From Asaia krungthepensis NRIC 0535 (lineage in GTDB: Bacteria > Pseudomonadota > Alphaproteobacteria > Acetobacterales > Acetobacteraceae): DNA of 64,000 nt. Under the pieces are notes generated by a model. It ran no database searches, was not told the origin of the DNA, and worked only from the letters and a program-made list of their open reading frames with translations. The DNA is taken from assembly GCF_025995175.1 (NCBI RefSeq), contig NZ_BAPV01000002.1:91814-155813 (forward strand). The letters are read 5' to 3'. Shown piece by piece: positions 8,378 through 17,299 of this stretch. Every line of letters begins with the position of its first letter. Within the stretch, counting starts at the first letter, position 1. A program made the position numbers and the translations under genes.

Positions 8378-9580
8378 GTGATCAAGCAAGACTATGTGCA
8401 CTCCATGTCGAGGCTTCTCGCCTGGTTCGACTGGCTCCCCCCCGCAATGGCCTCGGCGCTTTTGCTGGTGGCCGCTGCGCTCATTGCCCTGCTTTTCAGC
8501 CGACTGATCACCGAGGCCCTGCCGCGCCTGCCGGGGCTGAGGCGCATTGCATTCATTCATGAAACGATCGGGCGGCTGCAGAACCATGTGCGTCTGCTGC
8601 TGATGATCGTGGCCGCCAGTGCCGCCCTGCCCGCCACGACCGGCTTTGCACCGACCACCATCCAGTTTCTGGCGCATTTCTTTGCCTTCGCGGTGATCAT
8701 CACCATCGGTTTCGGGCTGATCAGGGCGTTTCGTTTCGGGACGGATAAATATCTCGACCGCATCGCCAATCGCGAACATGTCGATGACATCACGGTACGG
8801 TCGCACCAGACCCAGATCCGCATTCTGCGCCGTCTGATCGAGATCACCTGCGGGGTGATCACGGTCGGAGCGGCCCTGATGGTGTTCGAATCCGTACGGC
8901 AATACGGGGTATCGCTCTTTGCCTCGGCGGGCGCGGCCTCTCTCGTTGTCGGTCTTTCCGCACGGCCCGCCTTGTCCAACCTCATTGCCGGCATCCAGAT
9001 CGCTATTACCCAGCCAATCCGCATGGAGGACATGCTGATCCTCAATGGTGACTGGGCCTATGTGGAGGAGATCAATGCCACCTATGTGGTGCTGCGCACC
9101 TGGGACCGCCGACGCTATATCGTGCCTATCGCCTATTTTCTCGAAAATCCGTTCCAGAACTGGACACACAGCTCACCTTCGCTCATCGGCTCGCTCTTTC
9201 TCTGGCTCGACTATCAGACGCCCGTGGATGAGGTGCGCCGTATTTTCCATGAAGAGCTCGAAAAATCGGCCAATTGGGATCGAGACATGAGTTCTGTCGG
9301 GTGCCAGGTTGCTGACAGCAACGCTCAGGTGATTTCCATCCGACTGATCGCGGGAGCCGCCGATGCCAATGGCATGTGGAATCTGTGCTGCGACCTGCGT
9401 GAGCGCATGCTCAAGCGTTTGCGTGAAGAGCTGCCGCAATCCCTGCCACGCGGCCGCACCGCCATTGTCCCCGGTGCCAGCGACGAACCCGCCTGGCCGG
9501 ACTCTCTGGTCTCCCCGCCGGTCAATCGTCCGATGGCCGGAGGGCAGTATAACGGCCCCGATATCAGGTCGCGCCCCTGA
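8378..9580 (+). CDS. MscS-family mechanosensitive ion channel
   Basis: A 400-residue mechanosensitive channel of the small-conductance family. Hydrophobic N-terminal helices (about residues 20-50, 66-85 and 100-120) are followed by the pore-helix region FASAGAASLVVGLSARPALSN (about 186-206), an alanine/glycine pattern typical of MscS TM3, and the beta domain starting GIQIAITQPIRMEDMLI. The GTG start at 8378 is used because AAGGA sits seven bases upstream. The C-terminal 60 residues are proline-rich and variable. The channel should protect against osmotic downshock. It is apparently monocistronic. Confidence 0.9.
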   Translation: MIKQDYVHSMSRLLAWFDWLPPAMASALLLVAAALIALLFSRLITEALPRLPGLRRIAFIHETIGRLQNHVRLLLMIVAASAALPATTGFAPTTIQFLAHFFAFAVIITIGFGLIRAFRFGTDKYLDRIANREHVDDITVRSHQTQIRILRRLIEITCGVITVGAALMVFESVRQYGVSLFASAGAASLVVGLSARPALSNLIAGIQIAITQPIRMEDMLILNGDWAYVEEINATYVVLRTWDRRRYIVPIAYFLENPFQNWTHSSPSLIGSLFLWLDYQTPVDEVRRIFHEELEKSANWDRDMSSVGCQVADSNAQVISIRLIAGAADANGMWNLCCDLRERMLKRLREELPQSLPRGRTAIVPGASDEPAWPDSLVSPPVNRPMAGGQYNGPDIRSRP

Positions 9581-9676
9581 AACACGCCACTGACACAGGA
9601 CCCTCCGTTTCGAGAGGGCATCCTCAGATGCCCCTCAGAAGCTGACCCTCTCTTCGGGTGCTTTGACACCTATCTG

Positions 9677-9723
9677 TGATCGAATCATATCGTTCCGGCG
9701 TTATCCCTGATGTGATTCGATCA
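9677..9723. promoter_or_regulatory. Perfect 11-base inverted repeat upstream of the TIM-barrel isomerase gene
   Basis: TGATCGAATCA (9677-9687) and TGATTCGATCA (9713-9723) are exact reverse complements separated by 25 bases, a centre-to-centre distance of 36 bases. They lie about 110 bases before the isomerase start and may be paired operator half sites or a cruciform-forming element. The binding protein is unknown. Confidence 0.5.
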
Positions 9724-9774
9724 GTTTTCTTCGCTTGAAGTGATCGGCCCCTCCGTAAAATCCCCCTCAGCGCC

Positions 9775-9800
9775 CCGCCACGGCCTTTAGGCCGTGGCGG
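9775..9800 (+). promoter_or_regulatory. Perfect 12-bp stem hairpin in the isomerase leader
   Basis: Arms CCGCCACGGCCT and AGGCCGTGGCGG are exact reverse complements with only two bases between them, which in RNA would give a 10-11 bp stem with a four-base loop. It ends 18 bases before the Shine-Dalgarno GGAGG (9819-9823). No T-run follows on the plus strand. It could be an attenuator, an mRNA-stabilising structure or a terminator for read-through from mscS. Confidence 0.5.
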
Positions 9801-9833
9801 AACGGAAAGTCCCCTGTGGGAGGAATTTTTACG

Positions 9834-10733
9834 GTGAAACTGGTTCTCGACCCTTACATGCAGCGTCATCTGTCCCTGCCTGAAATCGCCCATGCAACCG
9901 CTGGCTATGGCTTTGACGGAATCGAACTCTCCCCACGCCCAGATTTTCTCGACTGGTGGGTCATGCCACGCGCGACGTCGCAACGCGTCAGCGATTTCAA
10001 GAAAGCCCTTCGCGCCAACAATACCGAGTTGACGACTCTGCAACCCATGTATCGCTGGGCCAGCCCCATTGAAGAAGAGCGTCTCGCTGCCATGCGTTAC
10101 TGGCGCCGCGCCATCGAGATTGCCTCGGAAATGGAGTGCAAGGTCATGGTCTCCGAATTCGGCCGCGGCACGTCACCGGAACGCTCATCCGGGCTGCCAC
10201 CCGGTGTCGCCACGCCGGAAACCTGCGAGGCTGCTTTCTGGCGATCGATGGATGACCTGGTCCCGCAGCTGGAGCGTGCGGGCATTACCCTCTCGCTCGA
10301 ACCCCATCCCGAAGACTGGGTAGAGACCTTTCATCCCGCCATCGATATCATCCGCAGTATCGGCTCGGACGCCGTGAAGATGTCGTATATCGTGCCGCAT
10401 ACCTTTTTCTACGGGGAGGATATGGCTGCGATGCTGCGCGAAGCTGCCGATATCCTCGTGCATATCCGTGTTGCAGACACTTATGACCACCGCAAATCCT
10501 CAGAGCTGCGCTACATCGTCAATCCGCCGGGCTCGAAGGTCCGCGTGCATCAGCATCTTGATATCGGGCAGGGCGAGATCGACTGGAAACTCTTCTTCGA
10601 TACCCTTGCCGAGATACGCTTCGACGGCATTCTCTCTTCCTGCGTTTTCGCCTGGGAAGACCGTGCGGAAGCCTCGACTCGCTTCATGCTCGAGACCATG
10701 CGCCACGAACTCCGCCAGCGTGACCTGCTCTGA
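9834..10733 (+). CDS. Sugar phosphate isomerase/epimerase family protein (xylose isomerase-like TIM barrel)
   Basis: A 299-residue TIM-barrel protein of the sugar phosphate isomerase/epimerase (AP endonuclease family 2) superfamily. The GTG at 9834 is chosen because GGGAGGA lies about ten bases upstream; a GTG at 9816 would swallow this ribosome binding site. Expected metal and substrate residues can be seen in YGFDGIELSPRP, LSLEPHPEDWV (strand with Glu and His), the YIVPHTFF segment and the late HIRVADTYDH and HQHLDIGQGEIDW motifs; Glu/Asp/His in these strands bind the metal. Known relatives isomerise or epimerise keto sugars, inosose or their phosphates. No sugar-pathway gene is adjacent, so the substrate is unknown. 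A dyad and a strong hairpin precede the gene. Confidence 0.82.
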   Translation: MKLVLDPYMQRHLSLPEIAHATAGYGFDGIELSPRPDFLDWWVMPRATSQRVSDFKKALRANNTELTTLQPMYRWASPIEEERLAAMRYWRRAIEIASEMECKVMVSEFGRGTSPERSSGLPPGVATPETCEAAFWRSMDDLVPQLERAGITLSLEPHPEDWVETFHPAIDIIRSIGSDAVKMSYIVPHTFFYGEDMAAMLREAADILVHIRVADTYDHRKSSELRYIVNPPGSKVRVHQHLDIGQGEIDWKLFFDTLAEIRFDGILSSCVFAWEDRAEASTRFMLETMRHELRQRDLL

Positions 10734-10740
10734 GTGCAGC

Positions 10741-10766
10741 GCAGGGGAGGCTTTTCTCTCCCCTGC
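10741..10766. terminator. Hairpin between convergent genes, probable bidirectional terminator
   Basis: GCAGGGGAG (10741-10749) and CTCCCCTGC (10758-10766) form a perfect 9-bp GC-rich stem with an 8-base loop. It lies eight bases after the isomerase stop codon and faces the end of the antiporter gene. It lacks a strong T-run. Confidence 0.5.
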
Positions 10767-10809
10767 CTTCAGGGCAGCCATTCGACGATCCTCGAGAACG
10801 TCGCGTACG

Positions 10810-12495
10810 CTATCCGATATCTTTCGGCAGACGCGCTACGCGCGCTCTCAATAGCTGCTCCTCGAAATCGAGCTCCTGCTGCAATTCCCATTCGGTCTGG
10901 TCGTTGATACCCCGGCCTACAAAAAGCCGATGCAGGGTGTCGCGCTGGGCACGCAGCAGGAGCAGTCGCGTCGCCAGTTCCAGCCGCTCGCGACGCAGCG
11001 ATACGCTACGCCCCATGAGCGATGTCTGAGGCGTCTCATCGATCTGGCTGAGGCGGTTCTCGTAAGTCTGTTCCAGACGGTCGAGCACATCGCGTTTGAC
11101 CATGTCCTCCTGACCGGCCGCCGCGTGACTCTCATTCCCGCGCAATTTCTCCTCGCGGATCAGGGCAATTGCCGTGTGGAGGAGTTCTTGCCGTGCTTTC
11201 GTCTCCTCCGCCGCATGGCGTTCCATGCCGGCAACCGGCAGGAAACGCAGACAGAGCGGCATGAAAAGACCGGCGCCCATGAGCGAGATCACGATCACAC
11301 CAGCAGCGATGGTGATCAGCAGGTCACGTGACGGAAAAGCGCCCATCTCGCTGCCGGCGGCAGGAAGGGAAAGCACGGCAGCAAGCGTGACCGCCCCCCG
11401 TACCCCGGCAAAAGTGAGCAGAACCGATCCGAGGAAGTCGGGCCAGACAAAAGGCGTGTGGGTCCAGCGCGCAACGAGCCATCGCCTGAGAATGGAAAAC
11501 CACACCCCGACAAAACGCAGCAGGGTCATGATCAGATAGATGGCTGCGATCAACCCGGCGAGCGCCAGCAGCGACACCTGGCGCTCATGAGCCATAGCCA
11601 CGCCGCTGCGCATGAGAGCTGGCATCTGCAAACCCAGAAGCAGGAAGATAAGTGCGTTGAAGATATAGGTCACCATGCCCCAGATCGTGGTTGCCTGAAG
11701 CCGTGTTGCCGTATCGGTTTCCTCGAGCATGCCCATCATCTTGATGACCATGCAAGCCGAGACGGCCGCCAGTATTCCGGAACATCGCAAATGCTCCGCC
11801 ACGATATAGGTCACGAAGGGAAGCAGGATCATCAGCGTGATCTGCAGCGGAGGATCATTGAAACCCCGGCGCAAGAGGATTCTGTTGATCCGCGCCGAGA
11901 CATAGGCAATGAGCGCGCCCACGGCCAGACCGCCAAACGCCACCAGCAGGAAATCGCCGAAGGCCTGCCGGTAGGAAAACTCGCCCGTCATCGCGGCAGC
12001 GGTCGCAAACCGGAAGCATACCAGCCCCGATGCGTCATTGAAGAGAGCCTCACCCGACAGCACATGAAGCATTCGCTCCGGGACGCGACGTCCCGCCAGC
12101 AGACCTGTGACAGCCACCGTATCGGTCGGAGAGAGCGCCGCGGAGAGCGCGAAGCAGCATGGCAGATCGAGAGCGGGGATCAGCCAGTGAATGGCATAAC
12201 CGCAGAGCACAGTACTGAATACGACGAGGCCGAAGGCCAGAAAGAAAATCGTGCCGCGCAATTCATGAAATTCGCGCAGCGGCATACGAAATGCGTCCGC
12301 GAAGAGCAGCGGCGGCATGAAGACGAGCATGAACAGATCGGGGCGCAGCCCGATGGAAATGCCTGCCAGCGCCGCGATAATCCCGAGACCGATCTGGATC
12401 AGAGGTAGCGGTACGCTGTTACGTACCACGCGGACGATCAGGCTGCTTGCGGCTGCCAGAACCAGAAGAAGCAGGATATTATCGGCGGGGATCAT
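10810..12495 (-). CDS. CPA1-family Na+/H+ antiporter
   Basis: A 561-residue cation:proton antiporter of the CPA1 (NhaP/YjcE-like) type. About twelve membrane helices are followed by a hydrophilic C-terminal domain of about 150 residues rich in Arg, Glu and Leu. Hallmarks are MPPLLFADAFRMP, ALSPTDTVAVTGLL (the transport Asp region), SGEALFNDASGLVCF (the conserved ND pair of CPA1) and GVRGAVTLAAVLSLP. The ATG at 12495 is used; an in-frame GTG lies at 12519. The gene converges on the isomerase and diverges from yhaO. It would export Na+ (or K+) in exchange for protons, which suits an acid-producing bacterium. Its regulation is not visible. Confidence 0.9.
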   Translation of the reverse strand: MIPADNILLLLVLAAASSLIVRVVRNSVPLPLIQIGLGIIAALAGISIGLRPDLFMLVFMPPLLFADAFRMPLREFHELRGTIFFLAFGLVVFSTVLCGYAIHWLIPALDLPCCFALSAALSPTDTVAVTGLLAGRRVPERMLHVLSGEALFNDASGLVCFRFATAAAMTGEFSYRQAFGDFLLVAFGGLAVGALIAYVSARINRILLRRGFNDPPLQITLMILLPFVTYIVAEHLRCSGILAAVSACMVIKMMGMLEETDTATRLQATTIWGMVTYIFNALIFLLLGLQMPALMRSGVAMAHERQVSLLALAGLIAAIYLIMTLLRFVGVWFSILRRWLVARWTHTPFVWPDFLGSVLLTFAGVRGAVTLAAVLSLPAAGSEMGAFPSRDLLITIAAGVIVISLMGAGLFMPLCLRFLPVAGMERHAAEETKARQELLHTAIALIREEKLRGNESHAAAGQEDMVKRDVLDRLEQTYENRLSQIDETPQTSLMGRSVSLRRERLELATRLLLLRAQRDTLHRLFVGRGINDQTEWELQQELDFEEQLLRARVARLPKDIG

Positions 12496-12589
12496 GGCAC
12501 GACCGAGGATCGACGGCACGGCATAACAAGAAGTCCTTCTCCCTTTTTCTTTCGATGCGCCGGATCAGAGCATGCGATAGAACGAGCCC

Positions 12590-13864
12590 ATGAGTTCGTT
12601 CCGTTTCATCCACGCCGCCGATCTCCATCTCGATAGCCCCCTTCGGGGTCTTGAACGCCATGACGGTTTGTCCATGGAACGTATCCGCGATGCCTCGCGC
12701 CGGGCATTGGACAGGATGGTGGATGCTGCCATCGCCCACGACGTGGCTTTTGTCGTGATTGCCGGCGACCTGTATGACGGGAACTGGAAAACTGTCAGCA
12801 CGGGGCGGTACATGGCCAATGCCCTTGGCAGGCTGATCCGGCACGGGATCGGCGTCTATCTCCTTCAGGGCAATCACGACGCCGCCTCGATCCTGACACG
12901 CGATCTGCCTCTGCCCCAGGGGGTCCAGAGATTTCCCTCGCGCAAACCGGGCAGTTTCACAATCGAGCCTCTCGGCGTAGCGCTGCACGGGCAGAGCTTT
13001 GCCGAGCGCCATGTGCCTGACGACATGACCCCCTCCTATCCGAAACCGATGGAGGGATATTTCAATATCGGGGTGCTGCACACCTCACTTTCCGGTCATG
13101 GTCAGCACGAGGTCTATGCGCCATGTTCCGTACAGGGGCTGCGTGCCAGGGGATATGATTACTGGGCACTGGGACACGTGCATGAACGCATGATCGACAA
13201 AGATGGAACGCCCATCGTCTATCCCGGTGTTCTGCAGGGACGCCATATCCACGAAACGGGTGAGAAAGGCGTCGTTCTGGTCACGGTCGATAACCGTACG
13301 GTCACGTCGATAGACCCCCTTCCCTGCGACGTGGTACGCTGGCGGACCCTGCATTTCGACTGCACGGGAATGACTCAGGAGGCCGAGTTGCACCAGCGCC
13401 TCGGGGCTGAATTTGTCCGGCTTGCCGAGGCCCATCCTGACCATCTCTGTGTCACGCGGCTCATTCTCGAGGGGAAGACCACCCTGCATGATCTGCTCCG
13501 CCGTCAGGGTATCGCCCTCAGAGAGACAGTCCAGCATCTGGCGGCCATGAGCGGTGGAGAAATCGAGCTCGAGAAGCTGCAGATCCAGACCCGCGCTCAG
13601 GAGCAGGCTGGAGAGAACGAGGCATCGCCCGGCATGGCGACAGACAGCGCCCTTGCAGGACTGATACAGGAAGCCACTCGGGACCCTGCGCTCCTGGCCG
13701 AGATCGGCGCCGAGCTCGATCTCTGTCTGCGGACCCTGAATCTCGGCGATGTCCAACCCGGATCCCTGCTGGATCGCATCGATCAGCGCGCCTGGGAGAC
13801 GATTCTCCCCGCACTTGGCGAGAGCCTGTGCGACAGGCTCGCTTCGGGGGGTGACACGCCATGA
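12590..13864 (+). CDS. yhaO: YhaO-like metallophosphoesterase (SbcD/Mre11-type nuclease subunit)
   Basis: A 424-residue calcineurin-like phosphoesterase of the YhaO family, related to SbcD/Mre11. The metal motifs are in order: DLH in FIHAADLHLDSPL (about residues 5-17), GDLYDGN (about 59-65), GNHD (about 93-96), the histidine in GVLHTSLSG and GHVHE. A C-terminal region of about 130 residues without catalytic motifs probably docks on the partner ATPase. The next gene starts in the ATGA at 13861-13864, so the two are translationally coupled. By family, the pair should process DNA ends, but the physiological role of YhaO/YhaN in Gram-negatives is not well established. Confidence 0.87.
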   Translation: MSSFRFIHAADLHLDSPLRGLERHDGLSMERIRDASRRALDRMVDAAIAHDVAFVVIAGDLYDGNWKTVSTGRYMANALGRLIRHGIGVYLLQGNHDAASILTRDLPLPQGVQRFPSRKPGSFTIEPLGVALHGQSFAERHVPDDMTPSYPKPMEGYFNIGVLHTSLSGHGQHEVYAPCSVQGLRARGYDYWALGHVHERMIDKDGTPIVYPGVLQGRHIHETGEKGVVLVTVDNRTVTSIDPLPCDVVRWRTLHFDCTGMTQEAELHQRLGAEFVRLAEAHPDHLCVTRLILEGKTTLHDLLRRQGIALRETVQHLAAMSGGEIELEKLQIQTRAQEQAGENEASPGMATDSALAGLIQEATRDPALLAEIGAELDLCLRTLNLGDVQPGSLLDRIDQRAWETILPALGESLCDRLASGGDTP

Positions 13865-16800
13865 GGCTTGCCCGTCTGGATCTGCTGCGTTACGGCGGAT
13901 TTGCTGATCGCTCCTACATTTTCGAGGCGCATGGCTCCGATCTGCATGTGCTTTACGGGGCGAACGAAGCAGGCAAATCGACTACGCTTCAGGCCATCAG
14001 TGACCTGCTTTTCGGCTTCCCCCACAACAAGGCGCAGGACTGGCGCTACGATGCCGCCCAGTTGCGCATTGGCGCCGTGGTCGAACAGGACAACAACGCC
14101 CCGCTCGGCATGATCCGCAAGCGCGGCACCAAACAGACCCTTCTGGCATCCGATGGCACGACTCCACTCGATGAAAACAGGCTGATCAGCCTGCTCGGTG
14201 GTGTGGATCGCACGGGGTTCGAACGTCTATGGAGTCTCGATCACGCGCGCCTGCGTCAGGGTGGCCATGCAATGGCCCAGTTCGAGGATGATCTGGGCCA
14301 GCAGCTTCTCGCAGCAGGATTCGGGCTCGGGAATGTCCAGAGCGTGCTCGCGTCACTCGATGCCGAAGCCGGGGCGCTCTGGAAGAAGAATGGCCGTGGC
14401 ACACGGCTCAACGACCTCAGAAACCGTCTGAACGAGGCCCGTACGCGGCTCATCGCCGCGGAGAAGGACAGCCAACGCTGGAACAGCCTCAACCGCGAGG
14501 CCGGAGAAATCGACGAAGCCCTTGTCACGCTCCAGGCCGGTCTGCGCGACAATGCGAGCGAAAGGCAGTCTCTGGAGCGGCTCAGGCGCGTGCGCCGCGA
14601 TCTTGATCGCCATGAGCAGATTCTGGCCACGCTCAGAACCGACATGCCTCCACGCTTTTCGGTGCAGGATCACGCAGCGTTCGACGAGACCATTGCAAGG
14701 CACGTTGCCTGCCAGCACCGGATTGACCGGCAGACCGACCACCATGACGGTCTTCTCGCCCTGCGCCGCGCCTGTCATCCCGATGCACTCCTGTTGGCGC
14801 ATGAAACAACGATCGACTCCCTTCAGGCCCGTGCCGCCCATCTCGACCCGCTTCTGGCAACCAGCCAGGAGCAATCCAAGATGCTGGAGGCGCTCGATCT
14901 CAAGCTGCGTATCGCCGGGCACGAGGGGCCGTATGGCACGATCCTGGCCGCCCTGCCTGACCCGGAAACCCTGACCCGGCTGCGCCCGCTCACGCTCGAA
15001 AACGACACCCTGACGCGACGGGAGCAGGACAACAGGGATGCCATTGCCCACGCGAAAGACCGTCTCGCGGCAGCGACATCGCGCCTCGATCATCGTGAGC
15101 CGCCCCCGCTGGCAGCGCTCCTCCTCGCCCTGCAGCAGGCCGAAAAGCGTGACACACTCGATCGCGACCTCGCAGGCCTCGGGCGAGACCTTCACCAGGC
15201 AGAACAGCGCCTTGCCCGTGCCCTGAACGATCTTCACCCCTGGCAGGGCGAGCTCGACAACCTGCATCGGATGGCCATCCCGGATCCTGACTTCGTCGAC
15301 CGTGAAATGACGATCTGGCGTGACCGCGACACCCAGTGCGCGGTTCAACGTACCGAGCTGGTCGCCGTGACAGAGGCGAAAGCACGACAGGAACTCTCCA
15401 AAGCCCATCTGGAGCAGCGTCAGATAGTTTCTTTCGCCGCCCTTTTCGAGGCGCGTGCCCATCGTGATGCCCTCCTCGACAGGCTCGACCCTCGGGAAGA
15501 GAATGGCCGTGCGCTTTATCTGGACGCCCTGCGCCACGCGGATTCTCTGGCAGACCGTCGTTTCGACGAGGCAGAGGAGTCAGCGCGCCTGACCCAGATC
15601 GAGCAGGAAATCGACCATCTCACGCTGAAACAGGATCAACAGCGCCAACGAATTGCCGGGCTCGATCAAGCCCGGGAAGCTGCCAGAAAACAGTGGCAGG
15701 AAGAACTGACCCGTCGCACCCTGCCCTGTCTCGACCCCGAACGCCTGCGGGGCTGGCTGACGCTTCGGGAACAGGCGCTCGAAGCAGCCGACGCACATGC
15801 GCTGATCATCTCGCGACAGAAAGATGCGGAAAGCCTCCGCCGCCGGGCATTCGAGTCCCTGCGCGCAGCCCTGCCCGATATGCCCGTCTTCCCTGCTCTG
15901 GGTGAAGCCGTTCTCTGGGCGCAGTCCCGCCGGACGGCGTGGCAGAGAGAGGCCGATCTGGCCAGTCAGCTGAGAGCCGATATCGATCAGGAACAGCGCA
16001 GCCTGGATGTCGAATTGCGGAGAAAGGAAGACCTCTCTGCCGAGCGCGCGATATTATCCGATCGCTGGGCATCTCTCGGCGCCTCCTGCCCCGCGCTCGA
16101 CCTCGCGCCGACGAGCACCATCGATGCCCTTACCGCCCAACATAAAGCGGCCACCGAAGCCTTGGCGCTGAAGAACCGCCTCGATATCCAGAAGGCCGAG
16201 GCTGAGTCTCTGGAGAGCGAGATCGCCCGGTTTATCGCGCAATTGCAGAGACAGGACGGACTCGCCTCTCGCCCCCCGAGGCAGGCCCTCGATCTCCTGG
16301 CGAATGAACTCCGTCAGGCCCGTCTCGACCGGGACAGGGCTCAAAGCTATGACGCCGATCTGGAAAAAACCGCCGCGTCACTCGATGAGGCCCGGCGTGA
16401 ACAGGAAAGCATCACCCGGGTATTTGCGGATTTCGCCTCCCGCCTCGCCGGAGCCGAAACGCCGGATCCGGTTGTCGATCCTGCTGTCATAGAGGGGCTT
16501 CGCGCTGCCTTCACCCGTGAAAAGACCTATCGTACCCTGCAGGAGGAAGCCGCCGCCATCGAGCGCAGGCTGGCAGACGAGGAGAATGTCCCCGATCTTG
16601 CGGCGCTTTTGACGCAGGCGCAGGAATGGTCTGCCGAAGCCGTAGAGAAACGCCTTGACGATCTGGCTCTCGCCCGCGAGGCAATGGAGCGCGAGCGTGA
16701 CGACAAGCTCGGACGGCGCGGCGAGATCGGCACGGATCTGCGCCAGATCGAACAGGCTCATGACGCCCGCGACGCCGCCCTCGCCATCGAAACCTGCCGC

Positions 16801-17289
16801 ACTGAAATGGCCGCTGCGGCCGAGGCCTGGGCTTCCTCACGCATCCAGTCGCTGATTCTCAATCACGTGGCGCGACGACAGCGTGACGAGAACACAAATC
16901 CTCTGCTTAAATCGGCCGAGCGCTATTTCGAGGCCCTGACCTGCCAGCGTTACGGGCGTCTGGTCATTGCAGAGGATGGCAAATCGCCCGAACTCGCCGC
17001 CCTGACCCGGGACGAAACACTGATACGCCCCGGATCCATGAGCGAAGGCACACGCGACCAGCTTTTCCTGAGTCTTCGTCTTGCCGCTCTCGATCAGTCG
17101 CGCGCGCGCGGTATTCGCCTGCCCTTTATCGTCGATGATCTGTTCATGACGTTCGACGAGGCTCGAGCCGGGGCCGGTCTCGCAACGCTCGCGGGCATTG
17201 CTGCACAAAACCAGATCCTGTTTTTCACGCATCACGCCCATCTTGCTGATCTGGCAGAGGGATTTGGCGCAAGACGGCACAACGTTTAA
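13861..17289 (+). CDS. yhaN: YhaN-like SMC/Rad50-type ATPase
   Basis: A 1142-residue coiled-coil ATPase of the YhaN (SbcC/Rad50-like) family. Walker A is GANEAGKST (about residues 33-41); the ABC signature region is SMSEGTRDQLFLSLRLA (about 1060-1076); Walker B is LPFIVDDLFMTFDEARA (about 1085-1101) and the H-loop is LFFTHHAHLADLA. Between them lie about 900 residues of heptad-rich, Glu/Arg/Leu/Ala-rich coiled coil. I see no CxxC zinc hook in the middle, consistent with YhaN rather than classical SbcC. It overlaps yhaO by four bases. The complex is expected to be a nuclease-ATPase acting on DNA ends. Confidence 0.87.
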   Translation: MRLARLDLLRYGGFADRSYIFEAHGSDLHVLYGANEAGKSTTLQAISDLLFGFPHNKAQDWRYDAAQLRIGAVVEQDNNAPLGMIRKRGTKQTLLASDGTTPLDENRLISLLGGVDRTGFERLWSLDHARLRQGGHAMAQFEDDLGQQLLAAGFGLGNVQSVLASLDAEAGALWKKNGRGTRLNDLRNRLNEARTRLIAAEKDSQRWNSLNREAGEIDEALVTLQAGLRDNASERQSLERLRRVRRDLDRHEQILATLRTDMPPRFSVQDHAAFDETIARHVACQHRIDRQTDHHDGLLALRRACHPDALLLAHETTIDSLQARAAHLDPLLATSQEQSKMLEALDLKLRIAGHEGPYGTILAALPDPETLTRLRPLTLENDTLTRREQDNRDAIAHAKDRLAAATSRLDHREPPPLAALLLALQQAEKRDTLDRDLAGLGRDLHQAEQRLARALNDLHPWQGELDNLHRMAIPDPDFVDREMTIWRDRDTQCAVQRTELVAVTEAKARQELSKAHLEQRQIVSFAALFEARAHRDALLDRLDPREENGRALYLDALRHADSLADRRFDEAEESARLTQIEQEIDHLTLKQDQQRQRIAGLDQAREAARKQWQEELTRRTLPCLDPERLRGWLTLREQALEAADAHALIISRQKDAESLRRRAFESLRAALPDMPVFPALGEAVLWAQSRRTAWQREADLASQLRADIDQEQRSLDVELRRKEDLSAERAILSDRWASLGASCPALDLAPTSTIDALTAQHKAATEALALKNRLDIQKAEAESLESEIARFIAQLQRQDGLASRPPRQALDLLANELRQARLDRDRAQSYDADLEKTAASLDEARREQESITRVFADFASRLAGAETPDPVVDPAVIEGLRAAFTREKTYRTLQEEAAAIERRLADEENVPDLAALLTQAQEWSAEAVEKRLDDLALAREAMERERDDKLGRRGEIGTDLRQIEQAHDARDAALAIETCRTEMAAAAEAWASSRIQSLILNHVARRQRDENTNPLLKSAERYFEALTCQRYGRLVIAEDGKSPELAALTRDETLIRPGSMSEGTRDQLFLSLRLAALDQSRARGIRLPFIVDDLFMTFDEARAGAGLATLAGIAAQNQILFFTHHAHLADLAEGFGARRHNV

Positions 17290-17299
17290 TGTTCGGTTC

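Noticed and set aside
8324..9169. Minus-strand frame opposite mscS
   Set aside because: Antisense of a well-supported channel gene with no independent evidence.
11458..12408. Plus-strand frame opposite the Na+/H+ antiporter
   Set aside because: Low-complexity, highly polar translation typical of antisense to membrane protein genes.
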